A DNA stretch of 6,368 bases from Candidatus Bathyarchaeota archaeon (lineage in GTDB: Archaea; Thermoproteota; Bathyarchaeia; TCS64): assembly GCA_013329615.1 (NCBI GenBank), contig DUKA01000108.1, positions 1 to 6,368 of the forward strand. The letters are read 5' to 3'. The notes beneath the pieces were generated by a model. That model ran no database searches and was not told the DNA's origin. It saw only the letters and a list, made by a program, of their open reading frames with translations. The position numbers and the translations under genes are program-made. Within the stretch, counting starts at the first letter, position 1; every line of letters starts with the position of its first letter. Positions 1 to 5,834 of the stretch are shown in pieces.

Positions 1-271
1 CCTTTATGTAGTCGCGGAAGACCGCTGGGGGTGCCCAGAGCGTCCCGGGGAACTGTCTGTGGTGGCTGCTCACGCCGACGGGTACGACGGGGAGCACTGG
101 CAGCTTCGCCCTGTCTCCGACCATGTTAGCCACGGCGTCCGCCGTGAAGTGATCCGTCCCGAGTGGGCAGTGCGGCCCATGCTGCTCCGTGCTACCCACG
201 GGCAAGATGACCGTGTCCACCTTTCCCAGCGCCTTCTGCGCCTCTACCCACGACGCCTCAGCGAGTCTCAT
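1..271 (-). CDS. Creatininase-family amidohydrolase, N-terminal 90 residues (cut by window start)
   Basis: Reading from an ATG at 271-269 gives 90 codons that stay open to the window edge. Residues 21-40 carry the family signature: VILPVGSTEQHGPH followed by PLGTD. E29, H31 and D40 match the first metal ligands of creatininase-type enzymes. Residues 67-78 carry the second signature, a GxSxxH..FPGT element (H71, FPGT). Family members are cytosolic metal-dependent amidohydrolases acting on cyclic or linear amides: creatinine amidohydrolase, the mycofactocin peptidase MftE and the archaeal formylamide hydrolase ArfB. The GSTEQHGPH..LGTD form looks closer to creatininase/MftE than to ArfB, but the substrate cannot be assigned from half a protein. 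Full members are about 230-260 residues, so the C-terminal part lies to the left. A TATA-like box 26 nt upstream supports this start and a leaderless mRNA. The gene is divergent from the 354-782 gene. Confidence 0.92.
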   Translation of the reverse strand, partial: MRLAEASWVEAQKALGKVDTVILPVGSTEQHGPHCPLGTDHFTADAVANMVGDRAKLPVLPVVPVGVSSHHRQFPGTLWAPPAVFRDYIK

Positions 272-292
272 GGGTGTGCATCCGCTGCATGC

Positions 293-300
293 GGTTATAG
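293..300 (-). promoter_or_regulatory. TATA-like box for the creatininase-family gene
   Basis: The minus strand reads CTATAACC, centred about 26 nt before the ATG at 271. This is the spacing expected if transcription starts at or next to the start codon. The 82-bp gap to the divergent gene at 354 therefore holds two outward-facing promoters. This is inferred from sequence and spacing only. Confidence 0.6.
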
Positions 301-320
301 GTTGTTCGCGTTGACCTGCA

Positions 321-330
321 TAACTTTTCA
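321..330 (+). promoter_or_regulatory. Weak TATA-like box for the 142-residue unknown gene
   Basis: The plus strand reads TAACTTTTCA, an AT-rich island in GC-rich surroundings, centred about 28 nt before the TTG at 354. Its position fits a leaderless start as for the other genes here, but the match to a canonical TATA box is poor. Confidence 0.4.
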
Positions 331-353
331 ATCCGGGGCGCGAATATCCACCA

Positions 354-782
354 TTGTCCACCGCCGAGCCGGGGCTCCTGGTCGTCTTCGAGGGGAAGCG
401 AACCCGCGTGAGGGTCTTCCGCCGCTTCTTCTACCCCGTGCAGGCGAGGGACGAGAACGTCGAGGTCCTGGTCTACTCGGACACGGGGCGCGAGCGCGAG
501 GTGACCTACAAGAGGGCGGAGGACTACGACCTAGATAGCCCCCTGCGGCTCATAACCATGATACGCCTCGCCCGGGCGTTGAGGGTCCTACAGACCGACC
601 CTCCCACGAACGGTGTGCAGAACCTGCGCCTCACGATATGCCGGAGCAACGAGCTGATCGGGACCGACGCCGAGAAGGACGAGTGGATGCCCTTCGATCC
701 CACGCGTATGAAGCCCCTCGACGAGCGGATAAGGGACGCGAAGAAGAGGGCGCGTTGGAAGCAGAGGCTCAGGCAGCGTTGA
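354..782 (+). CDS. Unrecognised Arg-rich 142-residue protein
   Basis: I do not recognise this family. The frame starts at a TTG (354); upstream in frame there is a TAA at 321 and no better start, and an AT-rich box lies at leaderless spacing. The protein has no signal peptide or membrane segment and is probably cytosolic. Residues 8-53 look like beta strands rich in Val, Phe and Arg (LLVVFEGKRTRVRVFRRFF, then VEVLVYSDTGREREVTYKR). Residues 62-80 look like an amphipathic helix (LRLITMIRLARALRVL). Residues 122-142 form a strongly basic tail (DERIRDAKKRARWKQRLRQR). Such a basic tail would suit nucleic-acid or ribosome binding, but that is inference. The stop codon at 780-782 lies inside the end of the convergent DHH gene, a 14-bp overlap. 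The main reasons to believe the gene are that it fills the gap between two well-supported genes, no minus-strand frame there looks real, and the composition is protein-like. Confidence 0.62.
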   Translation: MSTAEPGLLVVFEGKRTRVRVFRRFFYPVQARDENVEVLVYSDTGREREVTYKRAEDYDLDSPLRLITMIRLARALRVLQTDPPTNGVQNLRLTICRSNELIGTDAEKDEWMPFDPTRMKPLDERIRDAKKRARWKQRLRQR

Positions 783-1731
783 GAGCCGCAGCGATGTCCT
801 TGATGAAGGCGTCGAGCTTCTCCCGTGGGACCTTTGCGCCGCTGGCGCGGGCGTGTCCCCCGCCAAAGCCCCCGTGCTTCTTCGAGAGACGCGAGGCGAT
901 GTCGCCGAGGTGCTCTTTCATCCTCCTCTCGCCGCGCAGGCTGATGTTAACCATCTCCCCCTGATCCTTCCAGCACATCCCAACGGGGACGAGCAGCGTA
1001 TCCATGACGATGTTCGCGACCTCCCCCGTAGAGGAGTCGTCGCCGCACTCCATTACCGCCAGCCTGCCCATCCTCTTCGCCCTGGCCGAGACCGTCTCCT
1101 TAATCCTGACGATCTTCTCGAGCTGGGCGACGGACGCCTCGACGACGCCCTTGATCCTGTGCGGGTAAGCATACTGACTCAGCTCCCCTAGCAGCCTCCT
1201 CTTGAAGGTCTCCGACTGGTCGCATCCGAGGGAGGCGCTAAGCATCAGTGCCTCGTGTTGTACGAACTTTCTGTCCATGCCGTCCATTAGGCGGCTGGCC
1301 ACCGGGCCGTCCTCGAACATGTCCGAGACGGCGGCGTAGGCGGCGAGGCGGGCGGCATCCTTCTCCAGCCTGTCCTTGAAGTGGTCGTAGACGAGTGCCG
1401 CGGCGCAGTCGCGTGTATCGTGGACTATCTCTACGCCCAGCTTCCCGAGGGAGGCGCTGAGGTTTTTATCCATGGGGTGGTGGTCGATGAGAGTAACCGA
1501 GGCGTGCCTCCTGATGTCCTCGATCAGGGGGAGCAGCGCCTCGCGTAGGTTTAGGTCGGTTATGAAAAGCCGATCCACGTTCTCACCTATGCCCTTGAGT
1601 GCCTCCTCTAGGTCGTCGTAGTTCGCGGGGACTACTTTGGCGTCGAATAGTCTGATGAGCAGTGCGCCGGACGTGAGGCCGTCCACGTCGTCGCCGTGTG
1701 TTATGCTGGCGGTCGGCAAGGGATACTTCAA
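769..1731 (-). CDS. DHH/DHHA1 family phosphoesterase (RecJ/NrnA-like)
   Basis: This is a 320-residue cytosolic phosphoesterase with both domains of the short DHH family. The N-terminal DHH domain shows motif I (THGDDVDGLTS, residues 11-21), motif II (ITDLN, D59), motif III (LIDHHP, D83-H84-H85) and motif IV (AAVSDMFED, D137). These supply the Mn ligands. The C-terminal DHHA1 domain has the substrate-binding GGFGGGHARASGAK at 287-300. Relatives degrade short oligonucleotides, pAp, cyclic dinucleotides or 5'-ended DNA. The length is that of NrnA-type or archaeal RecJ-like proteins without the long OB-fold extension of bacterial RecJ, and the substrate cannot be chosen from sequence. The start is TTG at 1731, the first codon after the promoter; a TATA-like box centred about 26 nt upstream supports it. 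The 3' end overlaps the convergent 354-782 gene by 14 bp. Confidence 0.9.
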   Translation of the reverse strand: MKYPLPTASITHGDDVDGLTSGALLIRLFDAKVVPANYDDLEEALKGIGENVDRLFITDLNLREALLPLIEDIRRHASVTLIDHHPMDKNLSASLGKLGVEIVHDTRDCAAALVYDHFKDRLEKDAARLAAYAAVSDMFEDGPVASRLMDGMDRKFVQHEALMLSASLGCDQSETFKRRLLGELSQYAYPHRIKGVVEASVAQLEKIVRIKETVSARAKRMGRLAVMECGDDSSTGEVANIVMDTLLVPVGMCWKDQGEMVNISLRGERRMKEHLGDIASRLSKKHGGFGGGHARASGAKVPREKLDAFIKDIAAALNAA

Positions 1732-1752
1732 AACAAGGCGACGGTTCTCGGT

Positions 1753-1762
1753 GATAAATTAA
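1753..1762 (-). promoter_or_regulatory. TATA-like box for the DHH gene
   Basis: The minus strand reads TTAATTTATC, centred about 26 nt before the TTG at 1731. It sits a few bases after the TAG stop of the beta-lactamase-like gene (1767-1769). The 35-bp gap therefore appears to be filled by a promoter for a leaderless transcript. Confidence 0.65.
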
Positions 1763-1766
1763 TCCC

Positions 1767-2615
1767 CTAGAGTTTCCTGCCATGCGGGGTCGAGGCCGAG
1801 ACCTCCTCGAAGTAGGCTTGGATGAGCCTCGTCGCCCCGGTGAGCGAGTTCAACGCGTTGACCATGTGCAGGTCTGAGGCGGGGATGTGCTTGGCGAGCA
1901 GCGCCACAGCGTATGGGCGCCTTGGCTGGTAAACGATGCCCGCGTCTAGGGTCGCGCCGCCGACCCAGCCGGATTTGTCAGCCACCTCGACGGCGTCCGG
2001 CACGGCATTCCTTATCACGCCCTGAACCATGCCCTCCTTCGGCTTCTTCAACATCTTCAACGTCTCCCCGCAGACGAATGGCGTCAACACGTGCGGAGTG
2101 TATAGCTCCTCGAATGTGGCTATCATCTCCCGCGGCGTCGTGAAGCTGTCCTTCCCCGCCTTGAACGCCTCCATGTCCATCATCTTCCGGGAGAGGCGAG
2201 TGGTCTTCAGCCCAAGTTGGGCGCAGACATCGTTGATCTTATCCATGCCGAGCAGGTCGATGAAGTAGTTCGTTGAGCTGTTGTCGCTGACGTTTATCAT
2301 CAGCGTCGCGTAGTCGATGAGGGGTATTGTGACCGCGTCGGGGGTGAGCGTCTTAATTACACCGCTCCCACCCGCCCTGTGTGCCTCAACATACTTCACG
2401 GGAGCCATCTGGTCGAGGGTCTTCGCCTCAACCCGTCTGTAAAACTCTATCAATATAGGCACCTTGATGGTACTCGCGACCGGGAAGACCTCGTCACCGT
2501 TGATGAGTATGGCCTCACCGGTCGTCAGGTCCTTGACTGCGACACCCATGACGCCCTCGTACCGCGCCGAAGCCTCCTCGAGCCAAACGCGTAGCTTTCC
2601 GAAGAGCAGAGACAT
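1767..2615 (-). CDS. Class A beta-lactamase-like serine hydrolase, cytosolic
   Basis: This 282-residue protein has the ordered active-site motifs of the class A beta-lactamase/PBP-like fold. They are SxxK at 48-51 (STIK, nucleophile S48, base K51), SDN at 110-112 and the KTG-equivalent KSG at 214-216. It lacks the usual omega-loop ExxLN carrying the deacylating Glu of true class A enzymes. The equivalent region (about 142-161) reads RKMMDMEAFKAGKDSFTTP, a form I associate with beta-lactamase-related serine hydrolases of unknown substrate. There is no signal peptide: the first strand begins within 25 residues of a charged N-terminus, so it should act in the cytosol. Archaea lack murein, so a peptidase, amidase or esterase role on a small substrate is more likely than a cell-wall role. 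The start is ATG at 2615, with a TATA-like box centred about 26 nt upstream. The next gene follows after 35 nt with its own promoter. Confidence 0.9.
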   Translation of the reverse strand: MSLLFGKLRVWLEEASARYEGVMGVAVKDLTTGEAILINGDEVFPVASTIKVPILIEFYRRVEAKTLDQMAPVKYVEAHRAGGSGVIKTLTPDAVTIPLIDYATLMINVSDNSSTNYFIDLLGMDKINDVCAQLGLKTTRLSRKMMDMEAFKAGKDSFTTPREMIATFEELYTPHVLTPFVCGETLKMLKKPKEGMVQGVIRNAVPDAVEVADKSGWVGGATLDAGIVYQPRRPYAVALLAKHIPASDLHMVNALNSLTGATRLIQAYFEEVSASTPHGRKL

Positions 2616-2637
2616 GTGGGAGAAGAGCGGCGCAGCG

Positions 2638-2644
2638 AATTTAA
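2638..2644 (-). promoter_or_regulatory. TATA-like box for the beta-lactamase-like gene
   Basis: The minus strand reads TTAAATT, centred about 26 nt before the ATG at 2615, which points to a leaderless mRNA. It lies directly after the TAG stop of the dehydrogenase gene, within the string ACTAGTGTTAAATT. The same ACTAGTGTT precedes the dehydrogenase promoter. Confidence 0.65.
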
Positions 2645-2646
2645 CA

Positions 2647-3663
2647 CTAGTAGCCGCGGTGAGGGTCGCAGACGTTCAGAAGCGACTCCCCCTCCACATA
2701 TCTGCGCAGGTTCTCGCAGAACTGGGCGACGAGCCTGTCCCCTATCTTAGGGCTTGAGTGGCTGTCGTGTGGTACGAGGAAGACGTTGTCGAGCCCCCAG
2801 AGCGGGTTATCCGCGGGCAACGGCTCCACGGCGAAGCAATCGAGGTACGCGCCCCCTATCCTCTTCTCCCTGAGTGCGCGGGTCATCGTGGCCTCGTCGG
2901 CGACCATCCCCCTGCCCACGTTAATGAAGTAACACGTATTCTTCATCGCCCCGAACTCGTCCTCGCCGAGCAGCCCCTCGGTCTCGGGCGTGTGGGGGGC
3001 GACAACGACGACGTAGTCGGCCTCCGGGAGATGCTTCTTCAGATCGTCCGCCGGGAAGACGTGGTCGACGTTCTCCACCGGTCCGGGCCTCCTCTTCGTG
3101 CCAATGACGCGCATGTCGAACGCCTTGCAGAGGCGGGCAATCCTCTTGCCTATGTTACCTAGGCCGATGAGGAGCACGGTGGCACCCTCCAAGTCGCTGC
3201 AGTGGACCTGCCTCCAGAGGCGCCCGCGTTGGTCGACCCTCCTCTGACTGAACCTCTTGGCGTGCTCAAGCATCGCGGCGAGGACGCTCTCCGCGATTGG
3301 TATCGTGTGTATCCCGGGGCTGTTCGTGAGGGTGACGCGGCCGTCGAGTATCTCTGGGGTGATGTTATCGCTGAAGCCCGTGCTGCAGAGTTGCACCCAC
3401 TTGAGGCTGGGGGTGAAGAATTTCTCGTAGTCTTCCCTGTCGAGTTCACCCGCGTAGTGGGTCGTGTTCCCACCCTCGGCGAGCACCACCTCGATGTTCT
3501 CCACGCTCTTCATGCCGTGGACGATCGTCTCCGGCAGCTTCACGAGCTCAACCTCGGGTGAGACCGCGAGTATCTGCTCCCTGTGCCTATCGAGGAGCCA
3601 GTTCCCATCCGGGTGGGGGAAGTGATACCCCCTAGGTATGCCACTGACTGCGACGCGAATCAA
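2647..3663 (-). CDS. D-2-hydroxyacid dehydrogenase, NAD(P)-dependent
   Basis: This cytosolic oxidoreductase of the D-isomer 2-hydroxyacid dehydrogenase family reversibly reduces 2-oxoacids such as glyoxylate, hydroxypyruvate or other 2-oxo acids. With the start used here it has 338 residues, normal for the family. The Rossmann motif GLGNIG is at 167-172. The catalytic triad is visible as R251 (NVGRG), E280 (DCFAVEPLP) and H299 (VPHDSH); the spacing of 29 then 19 residues fits the family. Strand beta-2 of the Rossmann fold ends GTKRRP (188-193) rather than in an acidic residue, which suggests NADPH preference. I chose TTG at 3663 because MIRVAVSG begins the first strand and a TATA box lies about 28 nt upstream. 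The frame stays open to 3741, but that stretch would cover the promoter and the end of the upstream gene and gives a basic, non-family N-terminus. The exact 2-oxoacid is unknown. Confidence 0.92.
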   Translation of the reverse strand: MIRVAVSGIPRGYHFPHPDGNWLLDRHREQILAVSPEVELVKLPETIVHGMKSVENIEVVLAEGGNTTHYAGELDREDYEKFFTPSLKWVQLCSTGFSDNITPEILDGRVTLTNSPGIHTIPIAESVLAAMLEHAKRFSQRRVDQRGRLWRQVHCSDLEGATVLLIGLGNIGKRIARLCKAFDMRVIGTKRRPGPVENVDHVFPADDLKKHLPEADYVVVVAPHTPETEGLLGEDEFGAMKNTCYFINVGRGMVADEATMTRALREKRIGGAYLDCFAVEPLPADNPLWGLDNVFLVPHDSHSSPKIGDRLVAQFCENLRRYVEGESLLNVCDPHRGY

Positions 3664-3688
3664 TGCACCGAGAATAGGACGATTGCCG

Positions 3689-3695
3689 GATAAAA
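3689..3695 (-). promoter_or_regulatory. TATA box for the dehydrogenase gene
   Basis: The minus strand reads TTTTATC, centred about 29 nt before the TTG at 3663. It follows the TAG stop of the membrane-protein gene (3698-3700) by two bases. It decides the choice of the downstream TTG over the longer reading frame. Confidence 0.7.
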
Positions 3696-3697
3696 CA

Positions 3698-4174
3698 CTA
3701 GTTGGGCCGCGGCATCTGATTCGCCTCGGAGCGCGCTTCACGGAACTTTACTATCGACTGGAGCACGCTGAACGTGACGACGCATATCGTGATGTATATG
3801 AAGATGCGCAGGTCGAGGACAATCTCCGTCGTGACCTTCCCCTGCTGCAGGCTGAAGCTGCTCAAGCCGAGGCTGGCAATGTTCCCCACGCCAACGACCA
3901 GCAGCGCGAAGATCAATGATATGATGTTCGATGATATATCCAGCAGGAGATAGGCCACTGATGTCCTGTCTGCCACCGCCTTGGCTAGTGCTATGGCGGA
4001 GACGACTAGGCCGAGCATTGCCATCTCGGTGGCGAGTGACTGTATGTTGAGGCCCGTGGCAGATAGTTGCTCGAGGGTCTGTGCGGGTAGGTAATTGACC
4101 GCGGCGAGAGGGAGAGCGACGAGTATCAGGAACGTGAAGAGGGCGCCGGCCACCTCACCCCATCTGACGTTCAT
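3698..4174 (-). CDS. Unrecognised four-helix integral membrane protein
   Basis: This 158-residue protein matches no family I can name. Four hydrophobic stretches look like membrane helices: about residues 9-27, 50-68, 74-97 and 122-142. The segment between the first two (28-48, PAQTLEQLSATGLNIQS) is polar and probably extracytoplasmic. The C-terminal tail (143-158, KFREARSEANQ) is charged and probably cytosolic by the positive-inside rule. No transporter or enzyme motif is visible; the third helix contains an Asp (D79) next to SSN. The ATG at 4174 follows the TGA of the upstream gene by one base (TGAGATG), so the two are co-transcribed and probably translationally coupled. It has the window's one clear Shine-Dalgarno site, GGAGG, 8 nt upstream. 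The obvious guess is that it partners the anchored extracellular protein encoded just before it, for instance as a small envelope complex; this is inference from context only. Confidence 0.82.
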   Translation of the reverse strand: MNVRWGEVAGALFTFLILVALPLAAVNYLPAQTLEQLSATGLNIQSLATEMAMLGLVVSAIALAKAVADRTSVAYLLLDISSNIISLIFALLVVGVGNIASLGLSSFSLQQGKVTTEIVLDLRIFIYITICVVTFSVLQSIVKFREARSEANQMPRPN

Positions 4175-4175
4175 C

Positions 4176-4634
4176 TCAGCCGCCTCCCTCCGTCTTCGCG
4201 TTGTAGTCGAGCCTCACGATGTCGTTAAGCGTCTTTATGCTCGTGTAGATGTCGAGTGTGCCGTTTGCGTCGGCGTACTCCTGCAGCTTATCGAGGGGAA
4301 CCTTGATGGAGAGGCTGACCTCCTCCCCCTCGCCCGGTGGAAGGTAGACGGTCGTCGAGTTCTTCACCGAGTACGAGCCGTCCGTGAAAGTGACTCCGAA
4401 GCCGACGCCGACGTTCGCTGCAAGCAACCCACCGTTCCGAGGCGCGAAGGTAAACGTGAGCGTCGCGACTTGAGCCTCGTTATCGATTACGACGGGTATC
4501 TCGCCGCCTCCCCCCGTAACCGTCCCGAGCAGCGAGAAAATGGTCTGCCCGCAGACTAGGAAGAGGGCCACACTTCCCAGCTCCAGGATGAGGAGCACCG
4601 CACCGAGTACGCTTGATGTCTTCAAGAAATTCAC
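4176..4634 (-). CDS. Membrane-anchored extracellular beta-sandwich-like protein, unrecognised family
   Basis: This is a 152-residue protein of no family I can name. Residues 1-5 (MNFLK) are followed by a long hydrophobic stretch at about 8-37, best read as an uncleaved signal anchor or signal peptide. A Gly-rich linker (about 38-45) leads to an alternating hydrophobic/polar domain. Its strands include VATLTFTFAP (56-65), VGVGFGVTF (75-83), TTVYLPPGE (94-102) and EVSLSIKVPLDKL (105-117). The pattern resembles small Ig-like or LEA14/WHy-type beta-sandwiches, but I cannot confirm that. Two N-glycosylation sequons (N92-S-T, N124-G-T) fit an exported domain. The start is GTG at 4634; an in-frame TAG two codons upstream excludes extension, and a T-rich TATA-like box sits about 24 nt upstream. 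It forms a two-gene operon with the four-helix membrane protein. Confidence 0.8.
   Translation of the reverse strand: MNFLKTSSVLGAVLLILELGSVALFLVCGQTIFSLLGTVTGGGGEIPVVIDNEAQVATLTFTFAPRNGGLLAANVGVGFGVTFTDGSYSVKNSTTVYLPPGEGEEVSLSIKVPLDKLQEYADANGTLDIYTSIKTLNDIVRLDYNAKTEGGG
4183..4187 (-). promoter_or_regulatory. Shine-Dalgarno site of the second membrane-pair gene
   Basis: The minus strand reads GGAGG (within GGAGGGAGG) 8 nt before the ATG at 4174, a textbook match to the archaeal 16S 3' end. It is encoded within the C-terminal EGGG codons of the upstream gene. Genes that begin transcripts in this window lack such a site, as expected for leaderless messages. Confidence 0.75.
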
Positions 4635-4654
4635 TAACTAGATCGGCGCGGAGC

Positions 4655-4662
4655 GTAAAAAA
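4655..4662 (-). promoter_or_regulatory. TATA-like box for the membrane-pair operon, possibly also the aminopeptidase terminator
   Basis: The minus strand reads TTTTTTAC, centred about 24 nt before the GTG at 4634. It also begins only 10 nt after the aminopeptidase stop (4672-4674). Archaeal RNA polymerase often terminates at T-runs, so these six T could end the upstream transcript as well as serve TBP. The promoter reading is favoured by spacing; the terminator reading is a guess. Confidence 0.55.
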
Positions 4663-4671
4663 GGGTTAGGT

Positions 4672-5766
4672 CTACTTCCTGTAGACCTCGACGGTGTGCT
4701 TGAGGTCGCTCTTGTCGAGTGCCTTTATCGTGGCGGCGATGAGTTTGCCGGCGTTTGTGAGATCGCTGAGGCTCACGACCTCGTTGGGGCTGTGCATGTA
4801 GCGGTTGGGCAGGCTGACGAGGCCGGTGATGGTGCCTCCGCGCGTGACCTGTATAGCCCATGCGTCGGTGCCGCTCGCGGATGGCACGCCCTGCCTCTGG
4901 ACGGGTATCTTTCCCTTCTTCGCCTCCTTCTCCATCATCTCCCAGAGGGCGCGGGTGAAGTTGGCGCCGATGCCCACGACGGGGCCCTTACCTATTTGGA
5001 CATCGCCGACTCTATTCGCGTCAACGCCCGGTGCGACGGCGTGCGTCACGTCCGCGGCTATCGCCGCCCAGGGCTGGATGTTATAGGCGCAGATCTGCGC
5101 GCCCCTCATGCCTATCTCCTCCTGCGTCGTCGCGACGGCGTAGACCTTGACCTTCTTAGGCGGATCCTTAGCGAGGATGTCTAGCGCCTCGATGAAGGCG
5201 GCGACGGCGCAGACGTCGTCGAAGGCGGGGCCGATGACCATGTCTGAGCCCTCTTTACCTAAGTACTCGACCTCGGCTATCGGGGTGCACGGGCAGCCGA
5301 TCTTCACGCCCATCTTCGCGGCCTCCTCCGCCGATGAGGCACCGCAGTCTATCCTCATGTCCTTCAGTGGGATCGCCTTCTCCCTCTCGCTGGGGTCCGT
5401 GAGGTGTGCCGCCTTGGTGCCGATCGTGCCGACGACGTAGTCGTCGAGGCCGTCGCCGACCCATATCTTGACCCTTGTACCGTAGGCGACGCGTGGGTCC
5501 CAGCCGCCGACCTGATCGAAGCTGACATACCCCTTGTCGTCGACGTGCTTCACAAGGAAGCCTATCTGGTCGTAGTGCCCCGCGAGCATTATCGCCCTCT
5601 CGCCGGAGCCGAGGGTCCCCACGACGTTACCGATCACGTCGACGGAGACCGAGTCGCAGTACTTCGAGTACTGCTCTATGATCTTTTTCCTCCTCGGCTC
5701 CTCGAATCCCGTCACCGCGGGGGCGCTCATGAGTTCCTTGAGTACCTTGTACATGTCAACTGGCAT
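4672..5766 (-). CDS. M42 family metalloaminopeptidase (TET-type)
   Basis: This cytosolic co-catalytic metallopeptidase removes N-terminal residues from short peptides. Archaeal members form hollow tetrahedral dodecamers that finish peptide breakdown after the proteasome. Its 364 residues are the usual family length. The metal-binding set is complete: H64 (AGHYDQIGF, with D66), bridging D183 (GPAFDDV), E217 with the catalytic base E216 (TQEEIG), D239 (AADVTHA) and H325 (RYMHSPNE). SGTDAWAIQ (298-306) is also typical. An apical (PDZ-like) insert at about 75-165 fits the dimerisation domain. The usual HxDEIG is HYDQIG here. Residue specificity (Glu/Asp, Leu, Lys) cannot be read with confidence. 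ATG at 5766 is the first possible start, since an in-frame TGA lies three codons upstream. ATG at 5754 (MYKVLKELMSAP) matches family N-termini slightly better. The gene has its own promoter in the divergent region shared with the DDAH-like gene. Confidence 0.96.
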   Translation of the reverse strand: MPVDMYKVLKELMSAPAVTGFEEPRRKKIIEQYSKYCDSVSVDVIGNVVGTLGSGERAIMLAGHYDQIGFLVKHVDDKGYVSFDQVGGWDPRVAYGTRVKIWVGDGLDDYVVGTIGTKAAHLTDPSEREKAIPLKDMRIDCGASSAEEAAKMGVKIGCPCTPIAEVEYLGKEGSDMVIGPAFDDVCAVAAFIEALDILAKDPPKKVKVYAVATTQEEIGMRGAQICAYNIQPWAAIAADVTHAVAPGVDANRVGDVQIGKGPVVGIGANFTRALWEMMEKEAKKGKIPVQRQGVPSASGTDAWAIQVTRGGTITGLVSLPNRYMHSPNEVVSLSDLTNAGKLIAATIKALDKSDLKHTVEVYRK

Positions 5767-5800
5767 GTCTTTTCACGGCTATGAGTGGGTGCCGTGGGGG

Positions 5801-5808
5801 GTTTAAGG
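5801..5808 (-). promoter_or_regulatory. TATA-like box for the aminopeptidase gene
   Basis: The minus strand reads CCTTAAAC, centred about 38 nt before the ATG at 5766. That predicts a start of transcription near 5778 and a leader of roughly 12 nt with no good Shine-Dalgarno site, unlike the strictly leaderless genes around it. The box is near-palindromic, so direction is assigned by gene position. Confidence 0.5.
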
Positions 5809-5826
5809 TTTGGCGGGGCTCAACCG

Positions 5827-5834
5827 TTTTAAGG
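5827..5834 (+). promoter_or_regulatory. TATA-like box for the DDAH-family gene
   Basis: The plus strand reads TTTTAAGG, centred about 26 nt before the ATG at 5856, the spacing of a leaderless archaeal promoter. It lies in the second copy of the direct repeat. Confidence 0.65.

Noticed and set aside
59..538. Long plus-strand open frame opposite the creatininase-family gene
   Set aside because: It lies antisense to a frame with clear creatininase motifs, overlaps the 354-782 gene in another frame, and its protein is low-complexity Arg/Gly/Pro-rich as expected of GC-rich shadow frames.
588..866. Minus-strand frame opposite the 142-residue unknown gene
   Set aside because: It overlaps the well-supported DHH gene in another frame, and its Pro/Arg/Leu-rich product has no recognisable domain. 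It does remain the main rival to the plus-strand call in this stretch.
3664..3741. N-terminal extension of the dehydrogenase to 3741
   Set aside because: The extra 26 codons run through the TATA box and into the upstream membrane-protein gene and encode a basic, non-family sequence; the family fold begins at the TTG at 3663.
4095..4559. Plus-strand frame opposite the membrane pair
   Set aside because: It is antisense to two genes with coherent membrane and beta-domain patterns, a coupled start and a Shine-Dalgarno site; its own product is a charged shadow-like sequence without a fold signature.
769..5766. A single long minus-strand operon of six genes
   Set aside because: The short gaps are occupied by TATA-like boxes at leaderless spacing, and only the membrane pair is truly coupled, so separate transcription units fit better.
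4696..5784. Several plus-strand frames antisense to the aminopeptidase (4696-5184, 4805-5086, 5147-5440, 5404-5784)
   Set aside because: All are antisense to an intact M42 aminopeptidase with complete catalytic residues; these are codon-bias shadows.
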